Source: Turnera subulata (taxonomy: Eukaryota > Streptophyta > Magnoliopsida > Malpighiales > Passifloraceae). From it: 64,000 nt of DNA. This document shows, piece after piece, positions 1 through 16,743 of the stretch. The stretch spans positions 29,784 to 93,783 of the forward strand of contig JAKUCV010001929.1 in NCBI GenBank assembly GCA_028386065.3, given 5' to 3'. Position 1 is the stretch's first letter; each line of letters begins with the position of its first letter. The notes beneath the pieces are model-generated. The model did not search any database. It saw only the letters and a program-made list of their open reading frames with translations, and was not told the origin of the DNA. Made by a program: the position numbers and the translations under genes.

Positions 1-465
1 TTCCTGATGTTTTTCATTTGACGATATATGTAAGAAATCATGATGTTTTTGTTGCAACTTATTTAAGTTGAGCAATTGAAACTGACTTTCCTACAAGTGC
101 TCCAAACATTTTTCTGAGTCAATTTCACATGAACATTTAGCATAAGCTGTTTAAAGTCATTTAATTTCGTAATCTAACTTTTTATATACTGGGTTTTAGT
201 TGTATATGTAGGCAATGTTTCTTAACATATTTAGCTCCTCTTGAGAGATTCTATGGTATGCGCCGCAAGACTAATATCTATGATTCTTCAATTTAAAATG
301 ATGGTGGCTTTGAGCTCGATGCAATCTAGATTTTTACGCATATGTTTGCTGCCTACATTGCCTATTGAATATTAATTAGTAACCCACTGTATTTGTGTAA
401 TTTGAAATTTAGTTGCAAAAGAATGTTAGTTGTAAGTTGAATCTATACTACGTTTGGGGAGGCAA
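1..465. other. AT-rich intergenic DNA, no gene seen
   Basis: I see no supported gene, RNA or repeat here. The stretch is AT-rich with stops in all frames. Its last five bases (GGCAA, 461-465) are the left target-site duplication of the LTR that follows. Confidence 0.6.
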
Positions 466-3400
466 TGTAACGCCCCGGTTTTCGTTTCCGATCTATAAAA
501 AAAAAATTCAGATTTAGGAAATGGAAATAAAATTAGTTTATTGTCCATTGGATTTATTAATTATAGGCGGTAATGTGTCGCTTTAGAGCTTTGTCGGACC
601 TAAAACGCGTTTCGGGACGAAACGCGACGTTTATCGTAGTTTTAGTTTAAACTACGTCGTTTTGGGGTTTTTGAAAAAAAAAAAAAGTCAGCTAAGGCGG
701 GTTGACTGCGCTAAGCCAACGACGCGTCGTCGGCTGGCGGGTCAAGCCCTAACCTAGCCTGCCTTCTTCTTCTTTTTCTTTCTTTCTTTTCTTCTCCTCT
801 CTTCCTTTTCTTCCTTCCCGTTTCCTCTCCACTCAGCCGCCACCCTCAACGGCTTTGTCTTCCACTACCTCCCTCAATCACGCCCTCAACGGTCATTTAA
901 CCCGCAACCTCCTCCCTCTTTCCTTCCTCATCTCTTCCTTTTCTTCTCTTTTCAATTCCACACCCGTCCACCATCACCCACACCATCTCGTCTTCTCTCT
1001 TTCTTTCCACAAAACCCATCGCCGCCTTGTCCTCTTCGGGTCGTCTCTCTCACGCACAACCCAGGAGCCGCCGCCACCATCGAAGGACGAGGCTGTTGCT
1101 CGTGGCTTCAACGAGGGCAGGGGCTAGGAGGCCGGTGCAAGACAGGTGCGACTCGGCCGGGCTTTGATGCGACGAGGAGTCGCCGTCGCCTATGACGTTC
1201 TCTGGTAATCCTATTCCGTCCCCTCTGCTCCTCTTGTGTTCTTCCCTCGTCCTGATGATGTGTGTGTGTACTGACCCGACTTGGGTTTTCAGTTTTAATG
1301 GTGGTCGTTGGCTGTTGTTTGTGTGTTTGGGGATCCTCGGTGTGTTGGGGCTATTGGTGGCTGCCAGATTTGGTGCAGTTTGTGATGGGTTTGTGCCGGC
1401 AGGAGGTGCAGGTCACGCTTTGAGACTCGAGTGACTCGACCAGTGGCGAGGGTGTGCAGATCCTGAACTGGCTCGTGCTGATCTGTTCTCCGGTAAGCAT
1501 TTCCGGCTACCTTCTTTCTCGTAACGGTTCGTTCATGAGGTGTCTGCGTGCTGTGTTGTTGAATTATTTGGTGGATAACGTTGTTCCGGGAATGGCAGAT
1601 TGGTGTTGGTTCGTTTCAAACAGTTTTGGTCATTTTCCGGCAAGGCTGACCGGAATCCGGGAAGCACGCACTGTTCCGGCGAGGCTCGGGAATTTCCGGC
1701 GAAGGCTCAGATTCTGCCCAACGGATATATTTCTCGTCCAAACGACTGTTAGACGGTAATTACCTATGTTTTATCCCGGTTATGCCTTGTATATAAAATT
1801 TGAATTAATTTATTGAAATACATATTTATATATATATATGTATCAAGTGAATTGTGGTTTACCGAGAGCGGAGAGTTCGAGTGTGTGGCCGGAAAGGACT
1901 ACCGACACGGATAGAACTTTGGGCCGAAAGCTCTTGGGCTCGAAAACGACTTTAGAGCGATGTTTAGGAGAAACCGGGCCCAAGCCCAATAACATAAATA
2001 TAAAGTTAAGAACGTTTCATGGACTTTAGATATGGACTTAAGGCCTAATCACGGATAATTAAATTTACGGACAATAAGAATGGACTCGAAGCCCAAATCC
2101 ATAATCGATTAATATAGACTTAAGGAAGTGGGCCTCGGCCCGGAATTCGTGATTAAGGATTTAGTGGGCTTTAGGCCCGAGTTTGTTTATGGACTTAGAC
2201 CAGTGAACCTTAGATTCTTTTCTTTGGAGTTATTGATAAGAAATATTCTTTGGGCTTAGACCGGAAATCTTATAATCGGATAGTTAGGGTCGGGAGCTAC
2301 TCGATTGGAGCATACCTTTAGCATACATACACGTTTCACTTCTAAAATTAATTTAGTGACTATATTATGTACCGGTACTCAGGCACGGGAGATATCTCGG
2401 GAGCTGTAGACTCGGATCGGGGAGAAGTCATAATCTGCATTTTTGAGGTGACATTACAAGTCTTTATATATATGTTTTGTGAATGCATGTTGGTGTGGTT
2501 TGTTTGTTTACTTGCCTTGTTTGCTACATGCGGTGATTGGAATTGTATACCTGATTGTTTTCACATGCCTAATTTCGATATGAGAAATTGTTATGGAATA
2601 TAACATGTATTATGTTTTGGTGATAGTGTGTGGTTATGGGCCGAAGGCCCGGATGAAACAAAAACACATAGAATTCACACATCCCTGGAAAGCATAATGT
2701 ATTTCAACAGAAATGTAAAAGTGTAATTAAGAAAAAAATATTAAATTCTACTGTGGCGTCGGCGGGTAGCCCCGAGGGAGGGTTGGGTACCCTCGGGTCA
2801 CTTTATGCTGTTTAGCATGGTATCCTAGGGGATGTAGGTGCACCCCTGGAAGACTTGCACCAGTTTGGTGTGTCTGAGTGCACCCTCAGGTAGCTAGCGG
2901 CCACTCGAGACTTATCGGTAGTTTTAGACCTCAGAATCTACCCCTTCTGAGGTTCGACACTTGGGTTTCACACCCGGATCGGATCAGATGCGCTACCGAG
3001 ACTTGACTCACAGTAGAGGGCCCATAATAATAATAATAATAACAATATAATACATTGAATTTAAACAATATGGACAATGACAATAAGGTGTTTATGTGTT
3101 GGTGTGTGATTCTGATATTGCTTGTATGCTGTACTTGTGCTCGTGAACTACTCACCCTACGAGCATGACTTCACCTTCATGTATACTTAGACTTTTAATG
3201 TTCACTGAGTAGGCGACTCACATAATCGCCACCGTTGTTTTTCAGACTTTAGTTAGCGTGCTGTCTCACCTTTACCTTCGACCCGGAGTTCAGACGCAGA
3301 TACTTCAGCAGGTAGTTGTGCATCATCACTCGGTTGGATCCATAGGACCCATATGCATGTTATTTTCTACTTGACTTTTATTATTATTTTCATCTTCCGC

Positions 3401-3685
3401 TGCATGTGAATTAATTTGAGATGTCATAAATGTTTTTACTCCTTTATCGGCGTTTTGCCGGAGATCAATTTTGTGATGTTATTTCGGCATGATGCCGTGG
3501 TGGCTTACGACTTGTTAAGCCGGGTTATTTCTTTCATTTTATGACATCTCGGTATTAATAAATTTCTATGGATAATGTTGCGTGCTGAAGCACCGGTATT
3601 CGTATCCCGGGTTTCAAGGATATTTTGGTAAATCTCTTTCATTTAATTACTTTTATTATATTAAATTGGGAAACGGGCTTTTACA
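466..3685 (+). mobile_element. Solo long LTR (3.2 kb), LTR-retrotransposon remnant
   Basis: The segment starts TGTAACGCCCCGG and ends CTTTTACA, giving the TG...CA ends of an LTR. It is flanked by a perfect 5-bp direct repeat, GGCAA (461-465 and 3686-3690). No gag, pol or second LTR lies between the ends, so it is best read as a solo LTR left by LTR-LTR recombination. Inside are a CT-rich leader (about 765-850), a GC-rich block with short unrecognised open frames (about 850-1760) and many GGGCC/GGCCC words (1920-2180). The same plan appears in the 2.9 kb LTRs near 47-56 kb, which suggests a related group. The plus orientation is inferred from that comparison. Short open frames inside are not supported as genes. 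Confidence 0.72.
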
Positions 3686-3690
3686 GGCAA

Positions 3691-4671
3691 GCCACCAACT
3701 TGATCTTTGGTAGTGTAAATCATTTTTTTTTTTTTGCTAAATATCAAAGCCTATGAATGCTTAAAATTAATGCAGAAAATTGTAAATGGAACCATAAAAT
3801 TTTTTGTCTCATTTGAGAACTGTTGTTCAATATTAATAGGTTCCCTTTTGCGGAGGCAGTTGAAGAGGAAGAGAGTTGAGAGAACAATTTTGAGCTTATA
3901 TATATATATTCCATTTGGTGGCGGACGGGGAATTGGCCCTGGATTGCCATGGGCAGTTAGAATGATGTACTCCAATCCAAGATTTGTGTGCTAAAGGCAA
4001 CATAATCAACGATTTACTTAGACTTGCAAATCCACTTGGTGAGGATCTCTCTTTTATATATGTTGCTCAAAATCTAGCACTCTCATTTCTTTGTGTGTCT
4101 GCTTTCAGTTGGTTTGTCTTGCATTGTGTATAAGGTCTGATGTGATTCATTTTGGTGATAATAGGGTGACCACAATTGTCATATCTTCTGCAAGCCTTGC
4201 TAAAAAAAATACTTCAAAAGTACCACTCTGCTCTCTCCAACTGATATGTCCTTGATGTAATTCGAATTCATGTTCAACGAATTTGGCATAGGCTGGTTGC
4301 CAATTGAGCTGTCATGGAGGAACCGAAGGAAGTTATGCTACTCTTATATATTCACCAGTTAAGAAACTTGATCCAACCAAGAGCCGAGGCACAAGAAGGT
4401 ACAAGATTGCCCATTGATTTTCAGGAACATTGCCATGCAGGGAAGGTTGTCAGACGCTATGTCTTACTTGACTTGATTGCTTCTTCTCATAATTACGTAT
4501 ATTGTGCTTAGGGAGACTTGGTTCTTGAATTGGTTTGCTACTATTTTATCAAGTAGATTATGAAAATGTATAGATTATTCATATATTAATCAATGAGAGT
4601 ATAAATTATAATATTATAGTTTTTCTTAATCTCTATGATAATTTTTATGACAGATATCTTAGTTACTTAAC
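3691..4671. other. Unassigned region, possibly Helitron body
   Basis: No recognisable gene. Short open frames at 3734-3994 and 4314-4511 match no family I know and sit in AT-rich DNA with a TATATA run near 3900. Because a Helitron-like 3' end follows at 4672-4701, part of this may be the body of a non-autonomous Helitron. I could not identify a 5' TC end. Confidence 0.35.
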
Positions 4672-4701
4672 CCGCTGCGAAGCGCGGGCATTTTTGCTAG
4701 T
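4672..4701 (+). mobile_element. Helitron-like 3' terminus
   Basis: A GC-rich hairpin (CCCGC, eight-base loop, GCGGG at 4672-4689) is followed about ten bases later by GCTAG and then T (CTAG at 4698-4701, T at 4702). Helitrons end in a short GC hairpin, a brief spacer and CTRR, inserted before T. The match is specific, but the 5' end and a RepHel gene were not found, so this is at most a non-autonomous element. Confidence 0.58.
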
Positions 4702-6388
4702 GACATCTGTTTAAAGTTGGAAAATAGATAGTAGGTATTATTACTATATGTTTTGAAGCCGCTCTGTATGGGATTATAGTTCTGCTAAGTTGATATTTTT
4801 TCTTGTTCACTATTTTCAAGGACTTGCTTTGTCGACAAACAATGGCTTGTTTGACAGTTGAATGAAATCAGAAAGACTAATAGCAATGTCATTATGCTTG
4901 GGAAAACGACTCCTGATAACGACAAGAGTATGATGAGGCAGATGATGATGATGATGATGATGGCGACAATCATCAGGAATCTGAAGGTGAAGAGTTTGAA
5001 CAAGAAACGAGTTGATGAGTTGATTCTATAACGCATCTTGCCAACGATATGAGAATTGTCCTACAAAAAAAGACTCCATCATCATGGTGTCATGTGTCGT
5101 GTGTGTCCTGATTAGAGCACAACCTGCTAATAACATTTATGTCGAGTGATGTTGCAATTGCATAAATTTGCCCAATTTGTACATCAACATCGTGATTGTT
5201 AATGTTCAACCTCCCATGTTGGGTTTAAAACCTTTTTTTTTTTTTTTTGGGTTTCTGATCAACACATATAAAACGCGAGCTATGCTTGGTCTGTTCATTA
5301 AGGAAATAGAATAAAGGATTACTGATGTGATACAATATTCTTTTTTCCTGTGTTTAACTTCAGATTTGGGGCTAAGTAACCCAGCCTTTTCACGCATGAT
5401 AATGACCATGGAAAATATGGAGAAAACTACCACCAAAGGATGGGAAGAAAAGTAATGTGATGAGAAAACAAGATCAACTTGCCATCTGATGTTTAAATCC
5501 AGCTAGAATGAACAAAAAACTATATGGTTGGGACGCGCCAATCCTCTTTTGCTAAACTTGCTCTTGGCTTGCAATTTTCTTAGGCGAATTTTCTTTTCCC
5601 TTATATTTGTGCGATTACAGTTCTTTGGGGGGCCACAAATACTTACGAATAGCCAACCTACAAAGAGAATGTGGGGCCGAGCCGCTGGTGCAATGGTGTG
5701 TTGTGTGACCAAGAATGGAATACAATTCTTTGCAGGGGAGGAGCCCTGGTTCAGAGAGTGGACAAAACAGAGTTGTCTTTGCTTTGGACAAGCACACCAG
5801 CCGTGCTTGATGCTATAACGCAAAATGGAAAATGGTCAACGACCAACTTGGATTGGTGAATACCTCTCCGCAGTCCTCAACACATATTGTATAATATGCC
5901 TATTTCACTAGGTCCAGTGGAAACCATTAATAGGCTGAAGGATTCTTGCAGGCCTAAAACCTAAAACACATGTTGCATCAGTGGATACCATGCCGAAGGC
6001 CATCCATCAATCAAAACCAATTCCATTGAGCTTCAGGGCGAAACGCATCAGGAAAGAATCCAGGTCCAACAAACAATATAAAAATAAAAGATCGGGCCAA
6101 GTCCAAGTTTCCCATATTAACTGGAATCCATTCTCAGTTTTCGAGATCGCAGGTATCAGACATGTCCCGAACACACAATATTGAACTTGTGGCACCTCCA
6201 TCTTGTAAACTTCTTTTCCCAATCCGACAAAAAAAAAAAAAAAACTCATCCTAAGTTTTTGTTACTAATACAATACAAAGCAAATGAAAACTCAATTAAG
6301 CAAAAGCTCATTGGATGGAGAAGACGAGTCCCAAGATTAAGCATGGCAAAACTGAGGACTATTACAAATAGTTGAGATCAAGCGCTGT
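4702..6388. other. Unassigned region with one acidic open tail
   Basis: No firm gene. On the plus strand, 4932-5015 reads as an acidic tail (a GAT run giving seven Asp, then Glu-rich residues, then TGA), but an in-frame stop closes it just upstream at 4917-4919. It may be the end of a decayed gene or chance. The overlapping frames at 5503-5823 on both strands resemble no family. Poly-T at 5231-5246 and poly-A at 6230-6244 look like retroposon tails without clear flanking repeats. Confidence 0.35.
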
Positions 6389-10869
<4,481 letters not shown>

Positions 10870-11201
10870 CTAAATGGAACAAAAAGCATCCAAGATTACC
10901 ACAACCAACATAAAAAGAGTCACTTTTTCCTCAGCCTTACACATCCAACACCTAAAAAAAATAAAAAAATACAAAATGCACAACAATCCACACCCAAATC
11001 TTCCGAAAATGGATTCCCAACACCCTTTCACCAGAGATGTTGAATACAGTGGTAGTAGCATATTCTCAAATCCTACAAAACCCCAATCTAGGAAAAGAAA
11101 AACAAAAAAGAGAGTGTCTTTTTCAGCTCACCAAACAAGCAAACTAAACTTAAAACTACTGGAGGCTAAAAGAAAGTCAATATGTTATTTTTCCAAATGG
11201 G

Positions 11202-11447
11202 TCAGCCATGCCCCAAGGTCAAACTTGAGACCAGAGGGAAGTTTGAAAAAATTGAGCCTTTACGCAATTTGTCTTCATCAAAAAATCTGGGAAGGGAAAC
11301 CTTGCATCGCGACGGTGTCTCCGGTATCCGTGAGCGACCCATCTCCAATTTCGCACCGTTTGAGCGACTCGCTCCCGGAGCGACCCATCTCCCATCTCCA
11401 AGATTTTTGTCCGGTGAAGTGACCTTCCGAGAAGGAGGGGCTTCCAT
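11202..11447 (-). other. Candidate upstream exon of the cyclophilin gene (weak)
   Basis: A minus-strand open frame starts at an ATG in good context (GCGACCATGG) below an AACCCTAG-like leader. It lies where a transit-peptide exon of the cyclophilin is expected. Its composition does not clearly resemble a plastid transit peptide and I could not splice it convincingly to the exon at 10869. The duplicated copy (12650-12850) encodes a diverged version. Confidence 0.22.
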
Positions 11448-11639
11448 GGTCGCCGCCGTCTCTTCTCTCGAGGAGGAGGAATCTCAAATTGAACTAACAT
11501 TTTAAAACCCTAGTTACGATTTTAATCCCCCAGTACCCTTTTAGTAACGCCCGGGTCAGTCAAAAAAAAATTACAACTCTCTTTTAAAATAGCCGCAATT
11601 CAACCATAACTAGCTTCTAAACAACAATCTAATATCTCA

Positions 11640-12233
11640 TTACAAGAGTCGAAATCCCTTCTCTCTCCTCTTGACTCGACCCAACTTAAATCATGGGAGT
11701 CAAGTGAAAAAACCGTTGACTATAAGTCAATATAAAATCAAAAACCTGAAAAAACTGGGAGTCAAGTGAAAAAATCTTTTGACTATAAGTCAACATAAAA
11801 TCAAAAACCTGAAAAAAGTAGCCGTTATAAGAATTAGTACACATACACGAAGCTATAAAAACCACACCATCCTTCTTCTTGCAGGCCTTATACTAACTCC
11901 TCTCTCTCTCTCATTCCATTCAACATTTCCTTTCTTGCATCCTCTTCTACACACGAACGACATAACCTAAGCTGGTTTACAAAACTAGCCGTTAGCCCCG
12001 TTTTCAATCCATAAATATAAAACCCACATCACATTAGTAATTGCTTAAACTTGCTCCGTGTAATCACAAATCTTGGTTCTGCCTCTGCTTGGTTACTTTG
12101 GTTGCAATCAGACTCACAATTCTTCCTCAATTTCAAAGATCACAGGTCCGTATAAGCCACTGCTCCTCCTCCTTCTCCTTCCCTAAAGAGTCTCTTTCCC
12201 TTCCTTCTGCTTCTTCACTTCCCTAATTTGATG
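11640..12233. other. Spacer of the duplicated unit with TATA-like sites, no gene
   Basis: Plus-strand TATA-like words (CTATAAAAAC near 11854, AAATATAAAAC near 12016) precede CT-rich, leader-like DNA, including CACAG|GTCCG near 12146. No coding region follows before the second repeat copy starts at 12234. It may be the orphaned 5' end of a gene, but nothing stronger can be said. Confidence 0.3.
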
Positions 12234-12733
12234 CTCAGACACCTAAATGGAACAAAAAGCGTCCAAGATTACCACAACCAACATAAAAAGAATCACTTTT
12301 TCCTCAGTCTTACACATCCAGCACCTAAAAAAAATAAAAAAATACAAAACGCACAACAATCCACACCCAAATCTTCCGAAGATGGATTCCCAACACCCTT
12401 TCACCAGAGATGTTGAATACAGTGGTAGTAGCATATTCTCAAATCCTACAAAACCCCAATCTAGGAAAAGAAAAACAAAAAAGAGAGTGTCTTTTTCAGC
12501 TCACCAAACAAGCAAACTAACTTAAAACTACTGGAGGCTAAAAGAAAGCCAATATGTTATTTTTCCAAATGGGTCAGCCATGCCCCAAGGTCAAACTTGA
12601 GACCAGAGGGAAGTTGGAAAAAATTGAGCCTTTACGCAATTTGTCTTCATCAAAAAATCTGGGAAGGGAAACCTTGCATCGCGAAGGTGTCTCCGGTATC
12701 CGCGACCGACTCATCTCCAATTTCGCACCGTTT

Positions 12734-12824
12734 CACTTCACCGGACACAAATCCTAGAGATGGGAGATGGGTCGCTCCCGGAGCGACCCATCTCCCATCT
12801 CCAGAATTTGTGTCCGGTGAAGTG
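12734..12824. repeat. 91-bp near-perfect palindrome
   Basis: Two 45-base arms (12734-12778 and 12780-12824) are reverse complements with only two mismatches around a single central C at 12779. The arms begin CACTTCACCGGACACAAAT. The matching place in the first repeat copy (about 11360-11420) has only one arm, so the palindrome arose in copy 2. Confidence 0.9.
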
Positions 12825-13021
12825 ATCTCCCGAGAAGGAGGGGCTTCCATGGTCGCCGCCGTCTCTTCTCTCGAGGAGGAGGAATCTCAAATTGAACTAA
12901 CATTTTAAAACCCTAGTTACGATTTTAATCCCCCAGTACCCTTTTAGTAACGCCCGGGTCAGTCAAAAAAAAATTACAACTCTCTTTTAAAATAGCTGCA
13001 ATTCAACCATAACTAGCTTCT

Positions 13022-14868
13022 ATTGCAAAGGCTAATGGGGCGGTAGTGTTCAGGAAGGGTAGGTTTCTTGATTTTTGGAATCATCATAATATGAGTTGTA
13101 TTGATATGAGCAGGTGACATTCCATTATTCAGGATATTGAGCACAAGAGAAGTAACATCACAGCCTACAATATGCCAGTAATTTTGAAAGAAAAGACCGG
13201 GCATACCATCAGGTCCAGGGGCTTTGGTAGGGTGCATTTACCGTAGAGCCTCCTTCACCTCCAAAGGAGAGAATGGTCTAGTAAGCATAGTATTCATCTC
13301 CTCAGTGTCCCGAGTCTCTAACATCCCAGTTACTTGTGAAATAGCTTCCGGATTGGAACTCGTTAACAGATCCTAGTAATACACCTTAGCAATCTGTGAT
13401 ATCCCCTCAAAAGAACTCATAAATCGCCCCTTTCCATCCTTAAGCCCCCGAATATAGTTCCTCTTCTGTCTATGTGAGGTTTTCTGATGGAAAAAACTTG
13501 TACTCCGGTCTCCTTCCCGCAGCCATGAAGTCTTTGCTCTTTGTGCCCACATTTTCTCCTCGGCCTCTAATAAAGATTCAAGCTCAAGTACCACTGCTTG
13601 TCATTCCCCCACATTCTGCACTGGGGTCCTGGGTTTGGAGCCTATGCAGAGATGCCATGAGAGTCTTTATACGAGAATTGAGATTACCAAAAGAAGACTT
13701 GTTCTAACTGCTCAAAGCCTCTCCATAATGCAGTGTGCATTCGGAGAAATTTTTTGCATTATGTGACGAGAAGTGCCATGTCTCTCTGATGGTTTTCTCA
13801 CAATCGGGATTATCAGCCCACATTGATTCAAAACGGAAGATTCACTCACCCTTATGTGCCTGCCTTGTGGGAAGCATGGTTAAAAGGAGGATAGGGTGAT
13901 GGTCTGAGCGCATTCTCAAAAGATGCCGCACAGACGATGACGGAAACAGAGTCTTCCAACAACCATTAGCAACAAACCTGTCAGGCCGCTCCTGCATCCA
14001 TATTTCCCCATTTCTCATTTTGACCGAAGTAAACTCATAGCCCTCAAAACCCAAGTCCTTAAGCTCCAGCTCTTCAAGTGTGGCGTGAAAACTCTGCATG
14101 GACTGAAAATCTCGCATATTGCCACCAAGGTTTTCATGCCCATACAATATTTCGTTGAAGTCTCCAAACATTACCCATGCCGCACTCTGTTGCTGTCCAA
14201 GAGCCCGAAGCAATTCCCATGTACGACTTTTGTTTTCGGTCTCGAGCCAGCCATAAACACCAGTACACCGCCAAGGTTGAGAAAATTCTGCCCTGGATAC
14301 CATTACGTATATATGGTGAAGAGACATAGATAGGAGACCCACAGTTAAGTTCTTCCTCCACCAAATAGATAGGCCTCTACTGCGTCTGCGCCGTTGTCCA
14401 TCACAATCCACACTAATCCCAGCATTGAATCCTAACCTCTCATTTATTTGATCCATCTCAAAAGCCTTCAAGCGAGTCTCCATAAGGAGGACTATACAGG
14501 GATCTTCAAAACGGATTAACCGTTTGAGTACTCGAACTGTCGCTTGGTTCTTAAGTCCGCAACAGTTCCAAGATAGAGTAATCATTGGGATCGGCGGGGC
14601 TGCTCCGCAGCCTCCACCGTTAGTAAATAAGAATCATTCCTGCCCTTCTTCCATTCCAAACATTCTTCAATCTCCATATCTGTGGCTTCCGTATCAACAT
14701 CTCGCTTCTTTCCCAAAGAGACTTCACATTCACCATTAGTAATGTTAATCGCCCTTGCTAGCCGATTTCCACCTAGCTTGTTTGATAGGGAAAGATTGGG
14801 CTTGGATGAGGTCCTGTGGCTGGGGTGAGGGTGGCGAGGTGGGGTTGGTAATAGAGGTGGACCATCCT
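13022..14868 (-). mobile_element. LINE A: L1-type LINE fragment (end of ORF1, endonuclease, start of RT)
   Basis: Minus-strand remnants of a plant L1. An ORF1 tail occupies about 14580-14868. The endonuclease frame is 13842-14585 (start WNCCGLKN, then ETRLKAFE, FGDFNEI, RPDRFVA, SDHHPIL). A linker follows, then RT pieces at 13373-13594 (WLREGDRSTSFFHQK) and 13013-13237 (KAPGPDGMPGLFFQ, YRPISLCN). The RT is cut off at 13022, at the junction with the upstream repeat, so the palm with its catalytic motif and the 3' end are missing. ORF2 begins with an ATG overlapping the ORF1 TGA (ATGA). Frame breaks make it inactive. Confidence 0.85.
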
Positions 14869-16207
14869 TGAATAGCTATCAATAGATACACTACCTATCT
14901 AATAACATTACATAAGATAAAGATTAGCTATAACTTTTACATGTCAATAGTGAAACTATAAAATGCGAGGTCAATTAAGATACCCATTGTGTGCATTGCG
15001 TCTTAACACGCTTAGCTACTTCATTTGAGCCACAAGAGTTTTCACATTAGTTTTTTTGGTCAAGATTGATTGTGACTAATTGTTAAAGTTTATATACTTC
15101 AATATTAAAAGAAAACTTAGAGAATTTTATAACGTTATTTTTTTTTATAACTTTTTAAACTATTTATATAACTATATCTGAAAAAAAAAACAATTTTTAA
15201 ACATGTAAATACCAATATCAATAGACTTGTAGTACATCGGTATTTTTGAAAAAAAAAAAAAACAAGAAGGATGAAGCCTCGATTTGAATCCCACCCACTT
15301 ACCAACTAGTACAAAATAACTTGAAAGCACTAATGTTTTTTCATTAGTATTTTGTTGCTATATTGTTTTAATTTGTTACTTCTTTTGTCACATCAATTTA
15401 TTGTTGGGTGCCCAACATGTTTTTTTTTCCTTTCCCGTTCCAAGTTTCGTCCGTCAATTTATAGCACCTACTTTGGTTCACAATCAAGCATTTCCAGGAC
15501 CAGCTGTTTTCATTTATTATTTTAACCAATACTATACAATTATTAATACGTTTAATCATACCCATATGCTTTTACTTTTTTTTTGGTCAAATCCACTTAT
15601 TACGAGATAGTACTGTTTAACTTAATGATTTTTATCTTCCCATCTTATTTTTTTTATTACTTCTCCCACCTAATTTATCTTTTTCAGTTAAGGCATAGTA
15701 ATTAAAAATATTATTTTAATGATTTTAATTCTAAGAAAAAAATGGTTTAACTGACTAAAATATATTTTCTTTTCACTACTCGATGAGACAGAAACATTAA
15801 TACAGGTAACAAAGATATAGATAAAAATTGAGAAAAATAATATTTTGAGCTTTTAAAGCGACAACTTCAATTGTAGGACAAACATTATCTCTACTGGGAT
15901 TGAGAGAGTAATATATTTTGTTCAAATTTGATTTTAATTTTCCTCAAAAAAAAATTTGATTTTAATTTGTTCCTCATAAATTTTAGCAGATAATTTTTAA
16001 GAACTCCATACTCTAATAGATGATATGGGGGCTTAATATACAATCCAAGTCTATTGAAAACTCAAAATTATTAATTAGTTACATTAGCACCATAATTTTT
16101 AAAAATTGTTAGTCAAAATTAGGTAGGGAGATCTATTAAATAAAAACTGAATATTATGTGATAAATGTAATATTTGTTTTTTCTGAGTAAAGAAAAATGT
16201 AATATTA

Positions 16208-16388
16208 CCAATGTGGGGTTGGTCCAAGTAGTAAGCGACTTGGTTCCACTTAAGCGAGGTCTCGGGTTCGAGTCCTCGTGTATGCAGAAAATCCTCATTG
16301 AGAGACTCACCCACCATATCCAGGTGCGCGACGCGGGTCGACCGAATTAGTCGGGGCAAAGCTCCGGATACCGGATGGAAAACAAAAA
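16208..16388 (+). mobile_element. tRNA-derived SINE
   Basis: A 181-bp insert has a pol III A box (TGGTCCAAGTAG, near 16220) and an exact B box (GGTTCGAGTCC, 16265-16275), then a non-tRNA body and a short A-rich tail. A 19-bp target duplication with one mismatch (AAAGAAAAATGTAATATTA) flanks it at 16189-16207 and 16389-16407. The equivalent place in unit 2 (about 29610-29630) lacks it. It resembles a tRNA gene only in the promoter and does not fold as one. Confidence 0.88.
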
Positions 16389-16612
16389 AAAGAAAAATGA
16401 AATATTAAGATAAGGGGACTAAAGTTACCAATTCCAAGTTGCCAATCACAACTCCATCAATGCTCTGTGTCCATCGCTCACTTTAATTTTCTGTTTGAAC
16501 ATCTCTGATACATAATTAACTCCATCCATTACTGATGTGATGCCATCCTACCACACCCTTCTTTAAAGTTTCTTTTTTCTTTTTGGGTTTGACAAACTCA
16601 CACCCTTTCATC

Positions 16613-16618
16613 TATAAA
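16613..16618 (+). promoter_or_regulatory. TATA box of desaturase gene 1
   Basis: TATAAA in CATCTATAAAACACGAGG lies about 130 bp upstream of the ATG. The same block, starting TTTGACAAACTCACACCC, is conserved before gene 2. Confidence 0.65.
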
Positions 16619-16743
16619 ACACGAGGCAATTGCCGAAGTACATCATCATCAATCTTCCAGTCTTTCTCATTTGCTCTCTTCTTGTGTAACTTGAAGTACA
16701 CCAAAAGTTACCTGAGCAAAAAAAAAAAAAAAGACACTTGAAT

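Noticed and set aside
855..1759. Three plus-strand frames in the solo LTR as a host gene
   Set aside because: Frames begin at non-ATG or unrelated starts, match nothing and lie wholly within the LTR borders.
3744..3994. Overlapping frames on both strands
   Set aside because: AT-rich chance frames with no family match.
5503..5870. Overlapping open frames and a GGTGCAATGGTGTG...GGTTCAGAG segment resembling a tRNA-like SINE head
   Set aside because: The B box does not fit the consensus and no target duplication or tail was found; the frames match no family.
16208..16388. tRNA gene
   Set aside because: Only A and B boxes fit; no cloverleaf or acceptor stem, and an A-rich tail with target duplication marks a SINE.
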